The notes: generated from the sequence alone by a model not told the origin. Counted from the first letter of the stretch, positions 13,155-25,312 are shown. The stretch: DNA of 64,000 bases from Paramecium octaurelia (GCA_905182995.1 CAJJDP010000067.1:73679-137678); one strand, 5' to 3'. A program made the numbers and translations.

Positions 13155-15015
13155 ATGATCTCTGAGTCAATAGTTTATGTTTGGGGAGGTATTGACACTA
13201 CTAAACCTTATAGCTGATAACGAAGGGTAATTGGGTTTGGGCAAGAATCGAGGATCCTCATAATACTACCATATACCAAAGATTTGTCATTATAAAATCG
13301 GCTTTGTCTAGGTGTCTTGTGGCAAGGATCACACAGCCCTTCTCACTTAGAATGGTCACGTGTACACTATGGGCTGCAACGAGCACAACAAATTAGGACA
13401 TGCTACTAAACAGTCTGTGCAAGCCCCTTAAAAAATAGAATAACTCAGCAAGTACAATCTCTTATATTAAAAGAGAGTTATACAAGTCTCTTGTGGTTAC
13501 ACTCACACTGCATGTGTTACGTCTGATGGATCCCTCTACACTTGGGGAGACAATTCTTGCGGTTAATTAGGAGTCAAGTAGAATGGGAATTTGAACAAAG
13601 TGAGTGCTTTAACAAATTGTATTCAAGTTTCATGCGGCAATAAGCATACATTAGTATTGACAGGTACACTATCATATAAATAGTATAAAAGATGCTCAGG
13701 AAAGCTTTGGATTTGGGTTGAACGACAATTCTCAATTGGGAATCTCAAGATTGAAAACTGTTGTTGAACCAACGAAAATTAAATTGCCTGCTTTATAATA
13801 GAATTGTGCAGGCAATCTATTTTCGTTGTTCTTGACTCAAGATGGAATTGTGTACATTTGTGGATTGGGTTTTGGAAATTTATAAAAATTAAACTATAAA
13901 TGTAATAAGATCTACTGATAAATAGAAAAGTTTATTAAGATTGATGGCAAGAGCACTCCTATCGGTTTGACTTCAACGAACGAACTTATCTTTTTTGAAT
14001 TAGATGAATAACTTATGAATATCAAAGACTTCTGCATGGGGGAATTAGTTGGAATGTGCATAGGAGACAAGGCCTATTAATGGTAGTTTGATCCAGAATA
14101 AAAGAGGATTACTCAATTAAAATCGATTGATCAATTATACTCTAAATAGTTAATACATTTTTCAGCAGGGAATAGTCATTTGATATGCATTGAATAGAAG
14201 GGATCCTCATCGTTTATTGAAAGCGTCTGCAGTTCAACTACAACTCTTAGAGGGAAGCACGAAGAAAGGAGCAAAAGCAACTATACTGAGAAACAAGACG
14301 GCACTCAGAGTTTGAGAATTCAACAATTAGAAAAGTAATTGGAGGAAAAAGATAGATTAATCTAATAAATGAAAGCAGATTACCAATCCAAATTATAGTA
14401 GATGCAACAAAAACAAAAGGAAATGGAGGTGTAATTATCGAGTAAGGATTAAGAAATTGCAAGATTGTAATTATCTTTATTCAAATTTGTAGAACTAATG
14501 AATTGCATCGATTGCAAGAAGATCATTAGAACAAGAATTCCGATTCAGAAATACTATAATGCCATGTACAAGATGAAGGAAGTGATGAGGAGGAGGATGT
14601 AAAAGTCTTGAAGAAATAGACTTCATTGCCATATCAGTAACCAAATCTGACTTATCATCACTCTTCACATTCTCAATTACATAATTATTAAAATCAATAG
14701 TAAGTGAAGAGTCCAGTCAAAGCCATAATCCAAGAAAACAAATTTGAGGATAATCCACAGAGAAACAAATTTTGTAAAACTGATCATGATAGGGAGGCTA
14801 AGTATTAATCCTTTGAAAAGTTGAAGAAGAAGGAAGTTTTAAATGAGAGACCTCAAAGTTCCATTAGGGAGAAGACGAATAACAACAATGAGAAGGCAAA
14901 TCTTTCTACGATTAAATTAAGATTAACAGATTTACAGAAAAATAAAGAGTAACTTGAATAGAGAATGAGATAATTTGAGGATCGTCTTAGGGAAAATAAG
15001 CTATATACAAAGTGA
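13155..15015 (+). CDS. RCC1-repeat protein with C-terminal coiled coil
   Basis: 593 residues, introns of 25 nt (13199-13223), 28 nt (13664-13691) and 26 nt (14467-14492). The first 370 residues form RCC1-type beta-propeller repeats, seen as recurring blocks such as VSCGKDHTALL, VYTMGCNEHNKLG, VSCGYTHTACV, LYTWGDNSCGQLG and FGFGLNDNSQLG. The second half is a coiled coil followed by a polar, Gln-rich segment and a second coiled coil at the end. RCC1 domains bind chromatin or act as GTPase exchange factors; the coiled-coil tail argues against plain RCC1. Without the third intron the frame would stop early at 14609. Confidence 0.88.
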
Positions 15016-15039
15016 ATAGAAAATTATAATTAGTATATT

Positions 15040-15360
15040 TCATTCTGATTACTTTCTTTCAATTTTTTTCTATATAAAACTAAGGAATGTATAAGAAATG
15101 TTCTCGCTGTAAGTTCTTTATCTGTTTTAAGATAGGTCTTATGAGAGAACTTTCTTTTGATTCTATTATTCTTTGATTTCTGGAAAGAGAGTCTCCAGAT
15201 TGTCGGTTGTGGTAGCATCGCTGAGGAGGTCCAAGTCATCCATCGCAAGATCTGGATTTAGTTTTGGCTTGAGGGAAGGCTTCTTCGGTTCTTTTTCGAA
15301 AATACTCACATATTCCTCATAAGTCATAGAAGAATTCAATCTCTTTTTTAATTCGGTCAT
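15040..15360 (-). CDS. Small unknown acidic/basic protein
   Basis: Predicted 106 residues, not recognised. The start ATG at 15358-15360 gives a helical N-terminus (TELKKRLNSS), a Lys/Pro-rich linker (KEPKKPSLKPK), then an acidic stretch DLAMDDLDLL. The end is uncertain: read straight through, it stops at 15040; if a 29-nt GTTCTC...ACAG intron is removed, it stops at 15059 with a different tail. The 3' end lies 24 bp from the stop of the convergent RCC1-repeat gene. The base composition is like that of its neighbours. I would not assign a role. Confidence 0.5.
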
Positions 15361-15549
15361 ATTATTTATATTATTCAAAATCCATTTTATTAAATAGGGA
15401 TTTGAATGATACTATTAATTTAGTTTATTAATGTTACAGTTCATAATATACATAATTTTACTTACAAAAAGTATTCGAATAAAACAATTTAATTTTAATG
15501 AAGAAATAGAAGTTTTTATATGTGATAAATTAATACTGGGAATGGTATA

Positions 15550-15923
15550 TCATCTTCTTGGTAAACGAGTGACTTTATTCTTCTTCTTTCTTTTAAAATT
15601 TGGATCGTTTTTCTCCATTCCTGCTTTCACCTTCTTCGATTTTGAAATGGATTCATCCACTAATAAATTATCAATTTATAAATTCTCAGACAAATGGAAG
15701 TACCTGATATTGTTTCCTATGTAATGATAGTCAGCAAACCTCTAATAGTCAATTGATCCAGTCCCACAGGATTCTTTCCCTTCAATGTCAATTTCACTTT
15801 GCTTAAATGCGTATTCATTCTAACATCAACTCCTGTGATTGTTCCTAAAACAACGGTCCCATTTTTTAATTCTACAATGACCTGCTCATTCTTGAGCTTC
15901 ATCAGAAACCTGACTAATTTCAT
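15550..15923 (-). CDS. SNRPD1: Small nuclear ribonucleoprotein SmD1
   Basis: 116 residues, one 23-nt intron (15717-15739) that starts GTTTG. SmD1 is one of the seven Sm proteins that ring the snRNAs of the spliceosome. The N-terminus [10 protein letters not shown] and the Sm1 motif ELKNGT...[14 protein letters not shown] are near identical to animal SmD1; after the intron the Sm2 motif begins IRGNNIRYF. The C-terminus is Lys/Arg-rich (RKKKNK...LPRR) but lacks the GR repeats of animal SmD1. Without the intron the Sm2 strand would be lost, which confirms the splice. Confidence 0.95.
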
Positions 15924-15975
15924 TTATTATTGAATAATAAAAATAATAATTATTTGTTTTTACGATAAACTTATC

Positions 15976-18974
15976 TCAATTAACTTTTAATTTCCCCTTG
16001 CCACTCTTTAACTACTTGTATAATTGATTATTTACCATAATAGGCTTAACAACTAAGATAGCTATGCTTCTCCATACAATACTTCCCATTCCTATTGCAG
16101 CACAAATAAACCTATATGGTAATCATTCAATATTACCATTATTTAAGGCTTAAACCATCGGATGTACCCATAACAGATCCTCCATATTCCACAATTACAA
16201 ACTGAATAACTCCTATCAATAACTTTGCAATCAACTGATCCAAGATCTAAAGAATCCATGAAAGACATTAAATTCTAAGTGTACCCTATATGAATTAATC
16301 AAATTAAATATTGTTGTCATAACATATATATTGAATACCATTAAGGGCTACATAATTAGAATATTAAATACTTGATTCAAAAATAAGATGCATGCTATAA
16401 TGATATATGCTGAAAGTATGATGCTGTGGATTATTATATTTTCATCTATTATAAATCCACTTTTATTAGAAGGTTTTTACCTTACTAACTATTAATTCGG
16501 TATACAACAAGATAAAGCAAATGTAGCAAATAAATCATTAAATAAATGGATCCATATTAATTAAAGTGGCGATATCATAGTATCTCCAACAGCTACTTAG
16601 ACTATTAAAACGACAAACAATGCAAAATAGGATGTGATCAAATATTGAACTATTCTTTTAATTGAATCCACAAGATTTCTAGCAAATAAAAGTCCTTTTT
16701 AAATAGAAATAATATTGTCATCCAATAGGATAATCCCTGAAGCTTCTCTAGCAATCTCAGTTCCGGCTATTCCCAAACTAAACCCTACATCAGCCCTAGT
16801 TAAAACAGGAACTTTAATTTAATTAGTATTGATATATACCATCATGAGCACCATGACAGCAAGCTCCAACTACATGACCAAAATACTAAAATTCTTATAC
16901 AAGTTTATATTTATCCCTTGGTCTTGCTCTACTTAGAACATGAAGATTTTAGATTTCGTTTTTAGAATTTTAGCCCTTTCTATTAAATCTTTCAGAGAAA
17001 TCGCTTCCCTCCATGATAATAGAATTGGATATCATAATTCCTGCATTAATAGCAAAATTCTTAGCGCTAATAGAATCATTTTCTGTAGTAAAAACAACTT
17101 AAACTCCAGCTTATCTCAATCCTTTTACAGCCGATTATGTTTCATCTCTCAATGGATCTACAAAAAGCAAGAAACCTAATAATGTTAAATTCTATCGATC
17201 ATATTCAAATTGGTTATTTTCTATCAATTCTTTTACATTTTCATTTTATAAATCCACATCCCTATAAGCTATTCCCATAATCTTTCCTTATTGATGCATT
17301 TCAACCATAAGTTATTCTAAATTCTTCTTTAACACATCATCAATAGCAACAATTCCATTTTTCAAACTATAAAATTTAGTTGACGAACTTAGTATTTGTT
17401 CAGCTAATCCTCTTACAACAACTCTATCATTGTTGATAATAATTGACTAATTATTTATATATTTATATATACTTGTATTTTTCTAGCACTACTAAAAGGA
17501 ATTCTATGTGTCACTTATTTTAATCTTTCACTTAAATTGAGTTCTATTGTTTCAGAGAATTCAAACAATGCCTTTTCTATTTAACTCCCAGATTCAGTAT
17601 TTGGATCATAGTAATTATTAATGAAACATGAATCAATTAAGGCCTATTAGAATTCTTTTGGGTAGAGATTAAATTAGGATGTAGTAAATTATTCTATTGT
17701 ATCATTCATAATACTTTCTACAGTAATTCTATTTTGTGTTAGAATACCTGTTTCATCAACAACCACCTTAATGATAAATAATATAAATTACTGTATCCAT
17801 AAAAGCCATGTTCTCTAATTTCTATAGCCTTCTCACCAAGTTTTATTCATATAGCATAAATTTTACTACCTCACTCAATTGAATTTAGAAATGAGTATAT
17901 ATTGTTTCGTATGCTTTTCCAGATTTTAAAGCTAAGATTAAATTCAGTATTTTTGAAAACATACTATATCTATTAATATTCTATTCACTATATTAGAAAA
18001 TGAATCGAACTAGCAACATGACGAATACTATTATAATTCCAACAAACTTTATTCTTTCCATTTTATGCGAAATATTGCGAATTTCTCCTGTAATGGGTGT
18101 TTATTTCTCTTCTTATTAAAGAGGAATTAATATTCTATTAACTAATGCCTCTGGACCAACTGCTAAAACTAATAATTTTCCGCATCCCTATACTACTCTA
18201 CTTCCTGCATAGACTAAATGTTTCTAAGGTGATATTGGCTATTAGGATTAAACTACTTCTTCCAATGTAACTTTATGAACTGGCTTCTCTTCCCCTGTCA
18301 AGGAGCATTCCTATTTCAAGATGATAACCATAATTTACATCAATATATAAGTTTTGTTATTTAACAATTAATCCATCGACATAAATTTCGTCATTCTCTT
18401 ATAAAATAACAATGTCTCCTACTACGAGACTGTCTGCTATAATTCTTATCAATTTTCCATTTCTCAACACAACTGCGAATTTAGTTTATTCATCCAAGCT
18501 TTAATTTTATTACAACTTTTGTTCGTCATTCTTAATCTGAATTTATAAATTTAATATTTTACTTGAGAAACAGACAACACAAATGATAAACAAATTAATC
18601 CAAATGTTACTAAACTTTCAATCCACTCATTTGTGTATATTCCATCAGTTGATAAATAAATTAATATCATTGAATTTATTGACAAGGAAAATAAGACCAT
18701 TGATTTAGGTTTCTAAGTTTATAGAATCATTTACAAATAGAATTATCCACACTGCTTTCATCGTACTTATGCAATCTTAATTTTATTTCCTATTCTCTCC
18801 AAATTCCTATCGCCTCAATAGCACTCCATCATTACTTAATCCTTATTCAATGTTACATTTTAAGGAATCTTCAAAGCACTTGGTTGTATTGAACTCACCC
18901 ATACTATCTTAATTATCCTAAGTTATTCCAGATGCTAATATTTGTTGCAATTTTTCTTTCGATACCTTAAACAT
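15976..18974 (-). CDS. Divergent P2B-type ATPase, probable pseudo-pump
   Basis: 932 residues in nine exons; eight introns (22, 26, 28, 25, 26, 28, 20 and 25 nt) give a frame exactly divisible by three with no stop. Overall it aligns with the Ca2+ pump at 9595-13116: TM1-2, actuator domain with [11 protein letters not shown]3-4, P and N domains, and TM5-10. Catalytic motifs are altered: DKTGTLT is DETGILT (17741-17760), KGA is RGL, TGDN is TTEND, GDGTNDAPAL is CHGAHDVPVL (about 16841-16855), PEGLP is YETIY, and the TM6 Asn is His. The phospho-acceptor Asp and TGE remain. ATP-driven transport looks unlikely, so a pseudoenzyme or a gene under relaxed selection is inferred. Confidence 0.88.
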
Positions 18975-19429
18975 CAATAATTTAAATAAAATCTAAAATC
19001 TTAAATTAATAAAAGTGTGTTATGTACTCAATTATTTTATGAAAAAATTATGTGTCTATTTTAGTATTATCAACTTTTAATTAAAGTCTACTTGTATTAT
19101 TCCCATTTTAGTTATTATTGATTATTAATATTCAGATAAATGTGTTTCGCTTAAGAATCAAAATTTAAACTAAAAATAGATTAATTTTTCAACAATCTTT
19201 ACCCTATTAGTTGAAGTTGTAGAATGTGTCTCAATTCAAAAATACTCTGATTTACCTTATCATTATTGAGATGAAAAATTTGAGGAAAAATTGTTGAAGG
19301 TAGTGATAAAATTGAAAATAGAGGAAGATATTTTAGATTTGAAAAATTGTATGGCAATTTTCTTTTGAAATACTTAATTAGTTTTATGATTAAATCATTA
19401 AATGAGTACTATTGATTCAGTAGAGTCTT
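18975..19429. other. Divergent intergenic region
   Basis: 455 bp between the start of the pseudo-pump gene (minus) and the start of the coiled-coil gene (plus), so it should hold both promoters. It is very AT-rich. I see no ORF, RNA gene or clear element beyond a weak imperfect inverted match around ATTGTTGAA near 19190 and 19290. Confidence 0.6.
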
Positions 19430-20329
19430 ATGATTTGGATTAATAAAATAACCAACACTAAACAAGGATTATTAGAAAGACGAATTGTACCTTATATTGA
19501 GGGTTTGGGATTAGAATTTCGTATAGAATCAACTAAGAAGTAGGGGCAGAATTTTTAGAAGAAATTCTCATTTCATATTAATCTAAACTAATTACAGATG
19601 AAAAGATAAGGATTGATTTTCTCTATTTCTACATTAATAATTATAATAATGTAAACGCATCACTTGCTTGCCACTCTGAGAATCGAAAAACCAACTTAGA
19701 AGCCATAATTCTTGAAAATACTGCAGGATCATATGATTGTGAATTGCACCAATGAATAAATTGATTAGGCTTGGGAACATTGTCAAGAAAAAGAATATAA
19801 ATAAGTTATAGAAGTTTTACAACAGCAGAGAATGAGAAGCATCTCATTAAATTCTCAAAAAATATAAACTAAGTTACAACCCCTAGTTGAAATATTTGAT
19901 AAAATGGACAACATCAGAAAAAGAGAAGGTAACGAAAAAGAAATTAATAAATAATTGATTGCCTTGAAATTTGAGGCTGAACGGAAATTAAAAGATTTCA
20001 TTAATGAATCCTGCTTAGACAGCAGTTTTACTCAAGTTTTATAGGAAAAGATTGTTGAATTTCAGGGAGAAAGAAATAAATTAAATGAAGAATAGGGCAA
20101 GTAAGGTAGCAAGAAAGCATAGTAACGATTGATTGATCGACAAAAGGTTAGGGCTACAAAATTATAGTAATAAATCTAATTCGTCCTGCACAATGATGAC
20201 AACAAAGCAAGGGCATAGGCAATCTGTACAAAATTGCTAAATACTTCAGTTCCGAGATATAAATCAACATTGAATGATAAATAAGAATAAAGAATAATTA
20301 AAATAATGAACACTAAGTTTTTATTATGA
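19430..20329 (+). CDS. Coiled-coil protein, unknown
   Basis: About 275 residues, not recognised. A 23-nt intron at 19521-19543 improves the N-terminal sequence (GLEF, then AEFLEEIL). The C-terminal 170 residues are an obvious coiled coil (VIEVLQQQR, KEINKQLIALKFEAERK, EKIVEFQGERNKLNEEQ). Between the two parts the frame has to shift once around 19650-19700. The only GT...AG pair that fits is a 49-nt stretch (GTAAAC...CTTAG), long for this window, so either that is a long intron or the sequence holds a frameshift. The stop lies 8 bp from that of the convergent kinase. Confidence 0.55.
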
Positions 20330-20337
20330 ACACTTAA

Positions 20338-21759
20338 TCATTCAATTATGTGATCGCTGCCATTTCTCGATTTTTTATTAATTTCATCAAAAGAAGGAAA
20401 GTAATTAGACCCCAAACTTTACTCAAAGCTAGGTTGACTTCCTCTAATAACTTGAATCTTGATATCCGGAATATTTTCATTAGAGTTAGTGATCTACATA
20501 GGTTTGATATGTGGGAATGTTCTCACGACTTCATGTGGGCTCTCATCTGCGACTCCTAAGTCTCCTATTGAGAAAGTGACAGACCATGATACCTTAAATA
20601 GATTCTTCAAAAAATGGGTGTAAGAGAGCCTGTTCTGGAGAAATTCTCTTATTGGGATCCTTTTGTAACATCTATTTCAACAAGTCTAAGATCTCATTAG
20701 AGCAGCACTTGAGATGGTTATTGCACTTAAATCTCTTGTTGTTTTCAAGAATTTCATCACTATTATTACCACTAAATAAGGATCTTCGACTCAGGAGTTT
20801 GTAAAATATAGCACCTAAACTAAACATATCAACTTTTGTGGTATATGGATATTTATCGATGAACATTTCTGGTGCAATGTACCCAGGAGTCCCGCATAAT
20901 TGACGATTAGGAGTAGATAAGGGGATGGCTAGACCAAAATCGATGATCTTAACTGTCTCCACATTATTGGGTTCAAGAAGCACTAGGTTTTCTAATTTTA
21001 GATCTCTGTGAATGATGTTGAGGAAATTCAAATAGCATAATGCTTTAAGACATCTCTAATTATTTCTTATGATAAATACACTCATCACTGCCTTGATTTG
21101 AGAAACGTTCAATTGCGTCTTTTTGATGAATGAGTAGAGGGTTTCACCTTTGAGCAATTCCATAATGATGTAGTATGACTTATCCCCTTCATAAATATCA
21201 ACCATTTTAACAATTGAATCATGTTCGATTAATCTCATTAGCTCTATTTCTTGCAGCAAACGATTCTTTGATATTTAAATTTATCATACATATCTTTCTT
21301 TGTCTTCCCTTTTAAAAATGTAATCTTTTCTGATGCATTTTGATGCAAATTCGTAATGAGTTATCTTGTTTTAAACCTTATAAACTTTGCATGAAGCTCC
21401 AGCCCCAAGCATTTCCTTGCTCTCATATATAGCTGAGATGTTTCCAAAGAATATGCGAGTGTGCAATTCTCGATATAATGCTTCTAGATCATTCTTCTCC
21501 GCATGAAACCATTTAAGTACTTTATTATACTTCATGCCAAATGCAATTAACTAATTTTATTCGGTTTTCCAAAACACTAAATTTTGGAATATTAAATCAA
21601 GGATGTACTTAGCTTATTGAAAGTTTGCTGACTCTTTTAGTGTGAAATTTTTCTTACTTGCGATATTTAAATGCGATTATCATCAATCAAGAGGTGATAA
21701 TGTTTGTCTTTCAAGAAATGCTTGCGTTAGCATCGAATTTAAAAGGAATTTTGATCCAT
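20338..21759 (-). CDS. Ser/Thr protein kinase with N-terminal PH-like domain
   Basis: About 428 residues; five introns (24 or 30, 32, 24, 24, 28 nt). The N-terminal 90 residues have the strand pattern of the PH-like domains found ahead of many ciliate kinases (KHFLKDKHYHLL, then FWKTEQNQLIAFG). The kinase domain follows: glycine loop LGAGASCKVYKV, Lys in FASKCI, HRDLKLEN, DFG in IIDFGLA, and CGTPGYIAPEM, so all catalytic residues are present. The activation segment and HRDLK sequence suggest the CAMK group. About 60 polar residues follow the domain. Substrates are unknown. Confidence 0.88.
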
Positions 21760-22018
21760 TTATTATAACATTATTATTTATAAATAATTTAAAAAATATT
21801 AAATCTCCTCCACTCAAATTATGTTAAAACTATTCAAAATTAGTATATTCACAACGTATACAGTAGTATATTAAGCAATTTATATTTAATCTGTCAAGTT
21901 CTTTTTTATAGATATAAAATAATATTTAATTAAATTGCTTAACAAAATTCAAATAATAATTCATAATAAAGTTTTAAAAATAATATTTGTGTACTTTTAT
22001 TTATTATATATCACTTAT

Positions 22019-22982
22019 TCAGCCAATTAAATAGCTTAATTCATAGTCAGCTTTCAAAGATTGATCAACCACTGTTTTATTGTTTTTATGATACTCCTCA
22101 ATATCTACTAATTTATCTCCAACAACTTAATCAAAGCCAGTGTTCTCTAAAGCCTTGTAATTTGCAATCAATTTGGCTAAGTTAATGTACGAGGGACAAT
22201 ATAATTGTTGTCCAACAATGCAGTTATTGGTTGGAGGAATGATCTAGTTAAGTTTATAATAAATAAATTACCTTTTCGATGAAAGAACTATTAAATTAAG
22301 CCTTATAATTAAGGCTATCCTCAATTAGATGAATAATAGACTTGAAATCTATATGCTTGTGTCCTTTAGCCAAGAGCAACTTACCCGCATGATCGCCTGC
22401 AAGAACTCTCGCAACAATTGCCTCTAAATCTCCTGTAAAGATTGGGGCACATGATTGTCCTGTGCTTTTGAAATAAATGCTTTATCCATTATAAATTCTT
22501 TAAGCAATTTTATTAGTAAATGTGCTTTGAGGTCCAAATGTAATATCAGATCTTATTCCAACCAATTGAGGAATGGAGCGACGACCTTCAACTTCTAAAT
22601 GTTTCCACTCATCAATTTCTTCCTAATGGTCATGTTCAACTGGAGCCACATAAGCCACAGTTTGGTAATTTCTAGTCTTGGCCAAATCTAGAGTGGCAAC
22701 CAATAAGTTTTTCTTGGAGGCTGTTACTTAGTAATAGTCATGGCTCACATAAAGGAGATTGTTGGCTTATTTGATTACATCATGGAGATCTTGACGATCA
22801 CCCACTTTGAACAACTCTATCTTGGTTGAGAATTATTGCTTGAACTTAAGTAATCTTTGAACTGTGAAGTATGTTGGGAAGATATCAGCACAAATGATCT
22901 TCTCATACTTACCACTTTCAGCAGCTACTCTTAAGAATCCTTAAGCAATTCTATTGCTTGCATTTAGAAGCAAAAGAGACAT
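22019..22982 (-). CDS. NAD(P)-binding Rossmann-fold protein (NmrA/NDUFA9-like)
   Basis: 311 residues, one 28-nt intron. The N-terminus MSLLLLNASNRIAQGFL has the strand-turn-helix layout of a dinucleotide-binding fold, but the Gly-x-Gly signature is replaced by NASNRIAQG. Later blocks (VAYVAPVEHDHQEEIDEWKH, GIRSDITFGPQST, TGDLEAIVARVLAG) resemble atypical short-chain dehydrogenases of the NmrA/NDUFA9 type, which often bind but do not turn over the nucleotide. No clear mitochondrial presequence. It may be an assembly or structural subunit; that is inference from the fold only. Confidence 0.6.
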
Positions 22983-23041
22983 ATCAAATAAATAATTATA
23001 TTTAGGATTTAATATCTAAGTAAATTTATATACACATAATC

Positions 23042-23863
23042 TCAAAATCCCCCAGTCTTTCTTGATCGTATTAAGTAACACTTGAATTCATCTACTAATT
23101 TAGTGAGTTATTGAGCCTCTCTTTGCTTCTGCAATTTCTGTTCTCGTTAAATTTAGAATTGTTTCTATCGCTAATCGAAGTTTTCGAAATTATGAACCTT
23201 CTTGGGTGTGTGATGCGGATTCAATAGAGTTTGTTGTCTAATCAATACACTTAATTATACATATGACGAATGAATGAGTCATCATCCAAATAATCCAATT
23301 CACTTTTTGGAGCTATCTTGACTTGAACTGTATTTTATTAAATACTCAACACTGGCTACCTTTTAATTTAGTTTCTCCTTTCCATTTCGTCAACCACTTT
23401 TTACACTATGATGTCAATATATTTATCTTAATCAATGCTAGAAAGTGAATTGTTGTTTGAATAAACACTTGGAGTCTTTGATATTTTTAAATAAGGTTGT
23501 CTATTTTCCTTTGCTTCTTCATTTGGCAATCTTAGGAACACTTCCTTAACATTGATATCATCTTATTTTTCATCAATTATTGATGAATTGCTTTCCTCAG
23601 TACTAGTCTATTTATCTTGTTTCTAATCTCTCTAACAATTGTGGAATTATTTAATGAATTGTCTAACCTCTGGACTAACAGAATCTCTATAGTGTTTCAT
23701 ATCAGTTAATTATTTGTTAATAAATTATAAAATAGTAGTAAAATTCATCTCAATTTCTTGCCAACTTAATTGTCTTTCTTTTTATGACTTTTGTGTTTTG
23801 ATTAAATCGCTTAATCTTTCATTTTTTTCTATTTTATTCTTATGTTTAACTTCTTAAAGTCAT
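23042..23863 (-). CDS. Coiled-coil, polar protein, unknown
   Basis: 258 residues with introns of 22 and 23 nt. The first intron joins a four-codon first exon (MTLR) to a helical segment; without it no ATG is available in frame, which decided the start. The N- and C-terminal thirds are helical and charged (KTQKSQKERQLSWQE; REQKLQKQREAQQLTKLVDEF). The middle is Ser/Asn-rich, with DEKQDDINVKEVF and SLSSIDQDKYIDIIVQKVVDEMERR. No known domain is visible. The downstream Rossmann gene on the same strand starts 59 bp away. Confidence 0.65.
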
Positions 23864-24230
23864 CGATAATAAAATTACAGAAATTAAAATATAATTGATA
23901 TAAATAGGTAAATATTGTAATCGAATATTCTTCAGATTTCAATATTTGGTTTAACTTAATCTCTTAGAACTGAAATTTATTAGAAACTGTTAAACTGCTA
24001 CAATATTATTATTAGGAGTAATATATTGTAATAATATCCTTACTTAATTTCATTGAGTATATCCATGCTTTTCCTATTGCTAATTACCTTTCTATTTTGA
24101 TATTCCTTTGAATTTAGAGTTCCAAATGAGTGAATGAATTTTCTCGCAAATTACTAATTGAATTATCAACCTGCAGATGATTAATATATTAAAATAGATT
24201 AGTAAGAGAATAATATACATATCATGAATT
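23864..24230. other. Intergenic, no feature seen
   Basis: 367 bp between two minus-strand genes, 5' of the coiled-coil gene and 3' of the DCP1-like gene. Strongly AT-rich. Short ORFs on both strands break quickly and none reads like protein. No tRNA or hairpin was recognised. Confidence 0.5.
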
Positions 24231-24605
24231 TCATTTAACCATCCTCTCTAAACAAACCTTAAAATTCTCAAAATCTTACTACTCTTAGAACCATATGTTG
24301 AAAACCTTTTATTACTCATCTTAAAAATTAAAATAAAACCATTATGTGCCTTTATTCAACTCAAATGTTAATCCCTTTTTGATTGTCCGTATGAAGTCTT
24401 AAGTCGAGTTTTAATTAAGTATAATGAAGACACATTAATCTGTTAATTTGATTAAAAAGAAAGGACCTTGAAATCCTGCCTGATGCCACAGTTAAGTGCA
24501 TTTATCAAACTCATTTAAACTAGTAAATTTGCCAGTATACAAAATCTATTCCAAGTTTGGGAACAATCTCTTTAAATATGAGAAATTAAGTTGATCTCGT
24601 TACAT
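24231..24605 (-). CDS. DCP1: DCP1-like EVH1-fold protein (mRNA decapping cofactor)
   Basis: 124 residues, intronless. The order of blocks fits DCP1: an N-terminal helix, then strands ILYTGKF, LWHQAGFQGPFFLIK (the W...GPFF segment of the EVH1 domain), a strand and turn FIILNQN matching the LNR region, and a C-terminal helix DFENFKVCLERMV. DCP1 activates the DCP2 decapping enzyme in cytoplasmic mRNA decay. The protein is an EVH1 domain alone, with no proline-rich or trimerisation tail, as in yeast-sized forms. The call is from block order and spacing, not a search; another small PH/EVH1 protein is possible. Confidence 0.6.
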
Positions 24606-24634
24606 TAAATAAATAAATAAATAATTATTAATAT

Positions 24635-25312
24635 TCATTTACTTCTTTAATTACCTAACAATTTACTTAAGAAGATTTCAGCATCTTTCTTTACTTCTTA
24701 TTCTCTATTATGAATTTCTTAAGCACTTTTCGAGAAACTTTGAAGTCCTGCTGCACAACAATACATTTACATATTCAGAAAATGCTTCCACATTGAACAA
24801 AATTCTTGATTTTTCTCATTAATATAAATTTAATATTAAGTATTAAGTGTTTATCCTGCCAACATTTTCTCTTTCTTTGCTTGTTCATATGCTTGATATG
24901 TTTCCTTTTATTTTGCCGGTTCTGTATTCTTTCTTTTTTAATCCCTATCAGCTTCAATCGCCGTCTTGGCTTTATAATCATCCAGCAATTTCTACTTTGT
25001 CTTTATTTGTTCCAGCTGTCCATTCAAACTTAATATAATTTTACTCTTAATCAAGTCAACATATTCCAAATTCTTTTTCTGACCCACACTCATTGACTCT
25101 GCTACCAGCGAAACTACTTCTGCTAATTTTGGTATTTCTGAACTCAGCTATTTTTGAATCTTTTTCAAACATTCAATTAATTCCTTATTAGCTTAATCCA
25201 CTTTTTCCAGAGCTTGAGCTAGCAAATTAAAAAACCCACTAAGATCCTCAAATGCCTTCTTATCGTTATTAAGACTTAAATTTATCTCTTCGTGTTATAT
25301 ATTTGTAGCCAT
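24635..25312 (-). CDS. BAR-domain-like helical protein
   Basis: 225 residues, intronless. Nearly all helix, with segments KAFEDLSGFFNLLAQALEKVD, KELIECLKKIQKQL and TKQKLLDDYKAKTAIEADRDQK, followed by a lysine-rich hinge, a helix YINEKNQEFCSMWKHF and a last helix ending SKLLGN. Three long helices with the DYKAK-type middle block are typical of BAR domains, which bind and curve membranes in endocytosis or trafficking. No SH3 or PH domain is attached. The DCP1-like gene follows after 29 bp on the same strand. Confidence 0.6.

Noticed and set aside
19180-19300. Imperfect inverted repeat around ATTGTTGAA
   Set aside because: Only nine bases match well; expected by chance in such AT-rich DNA.
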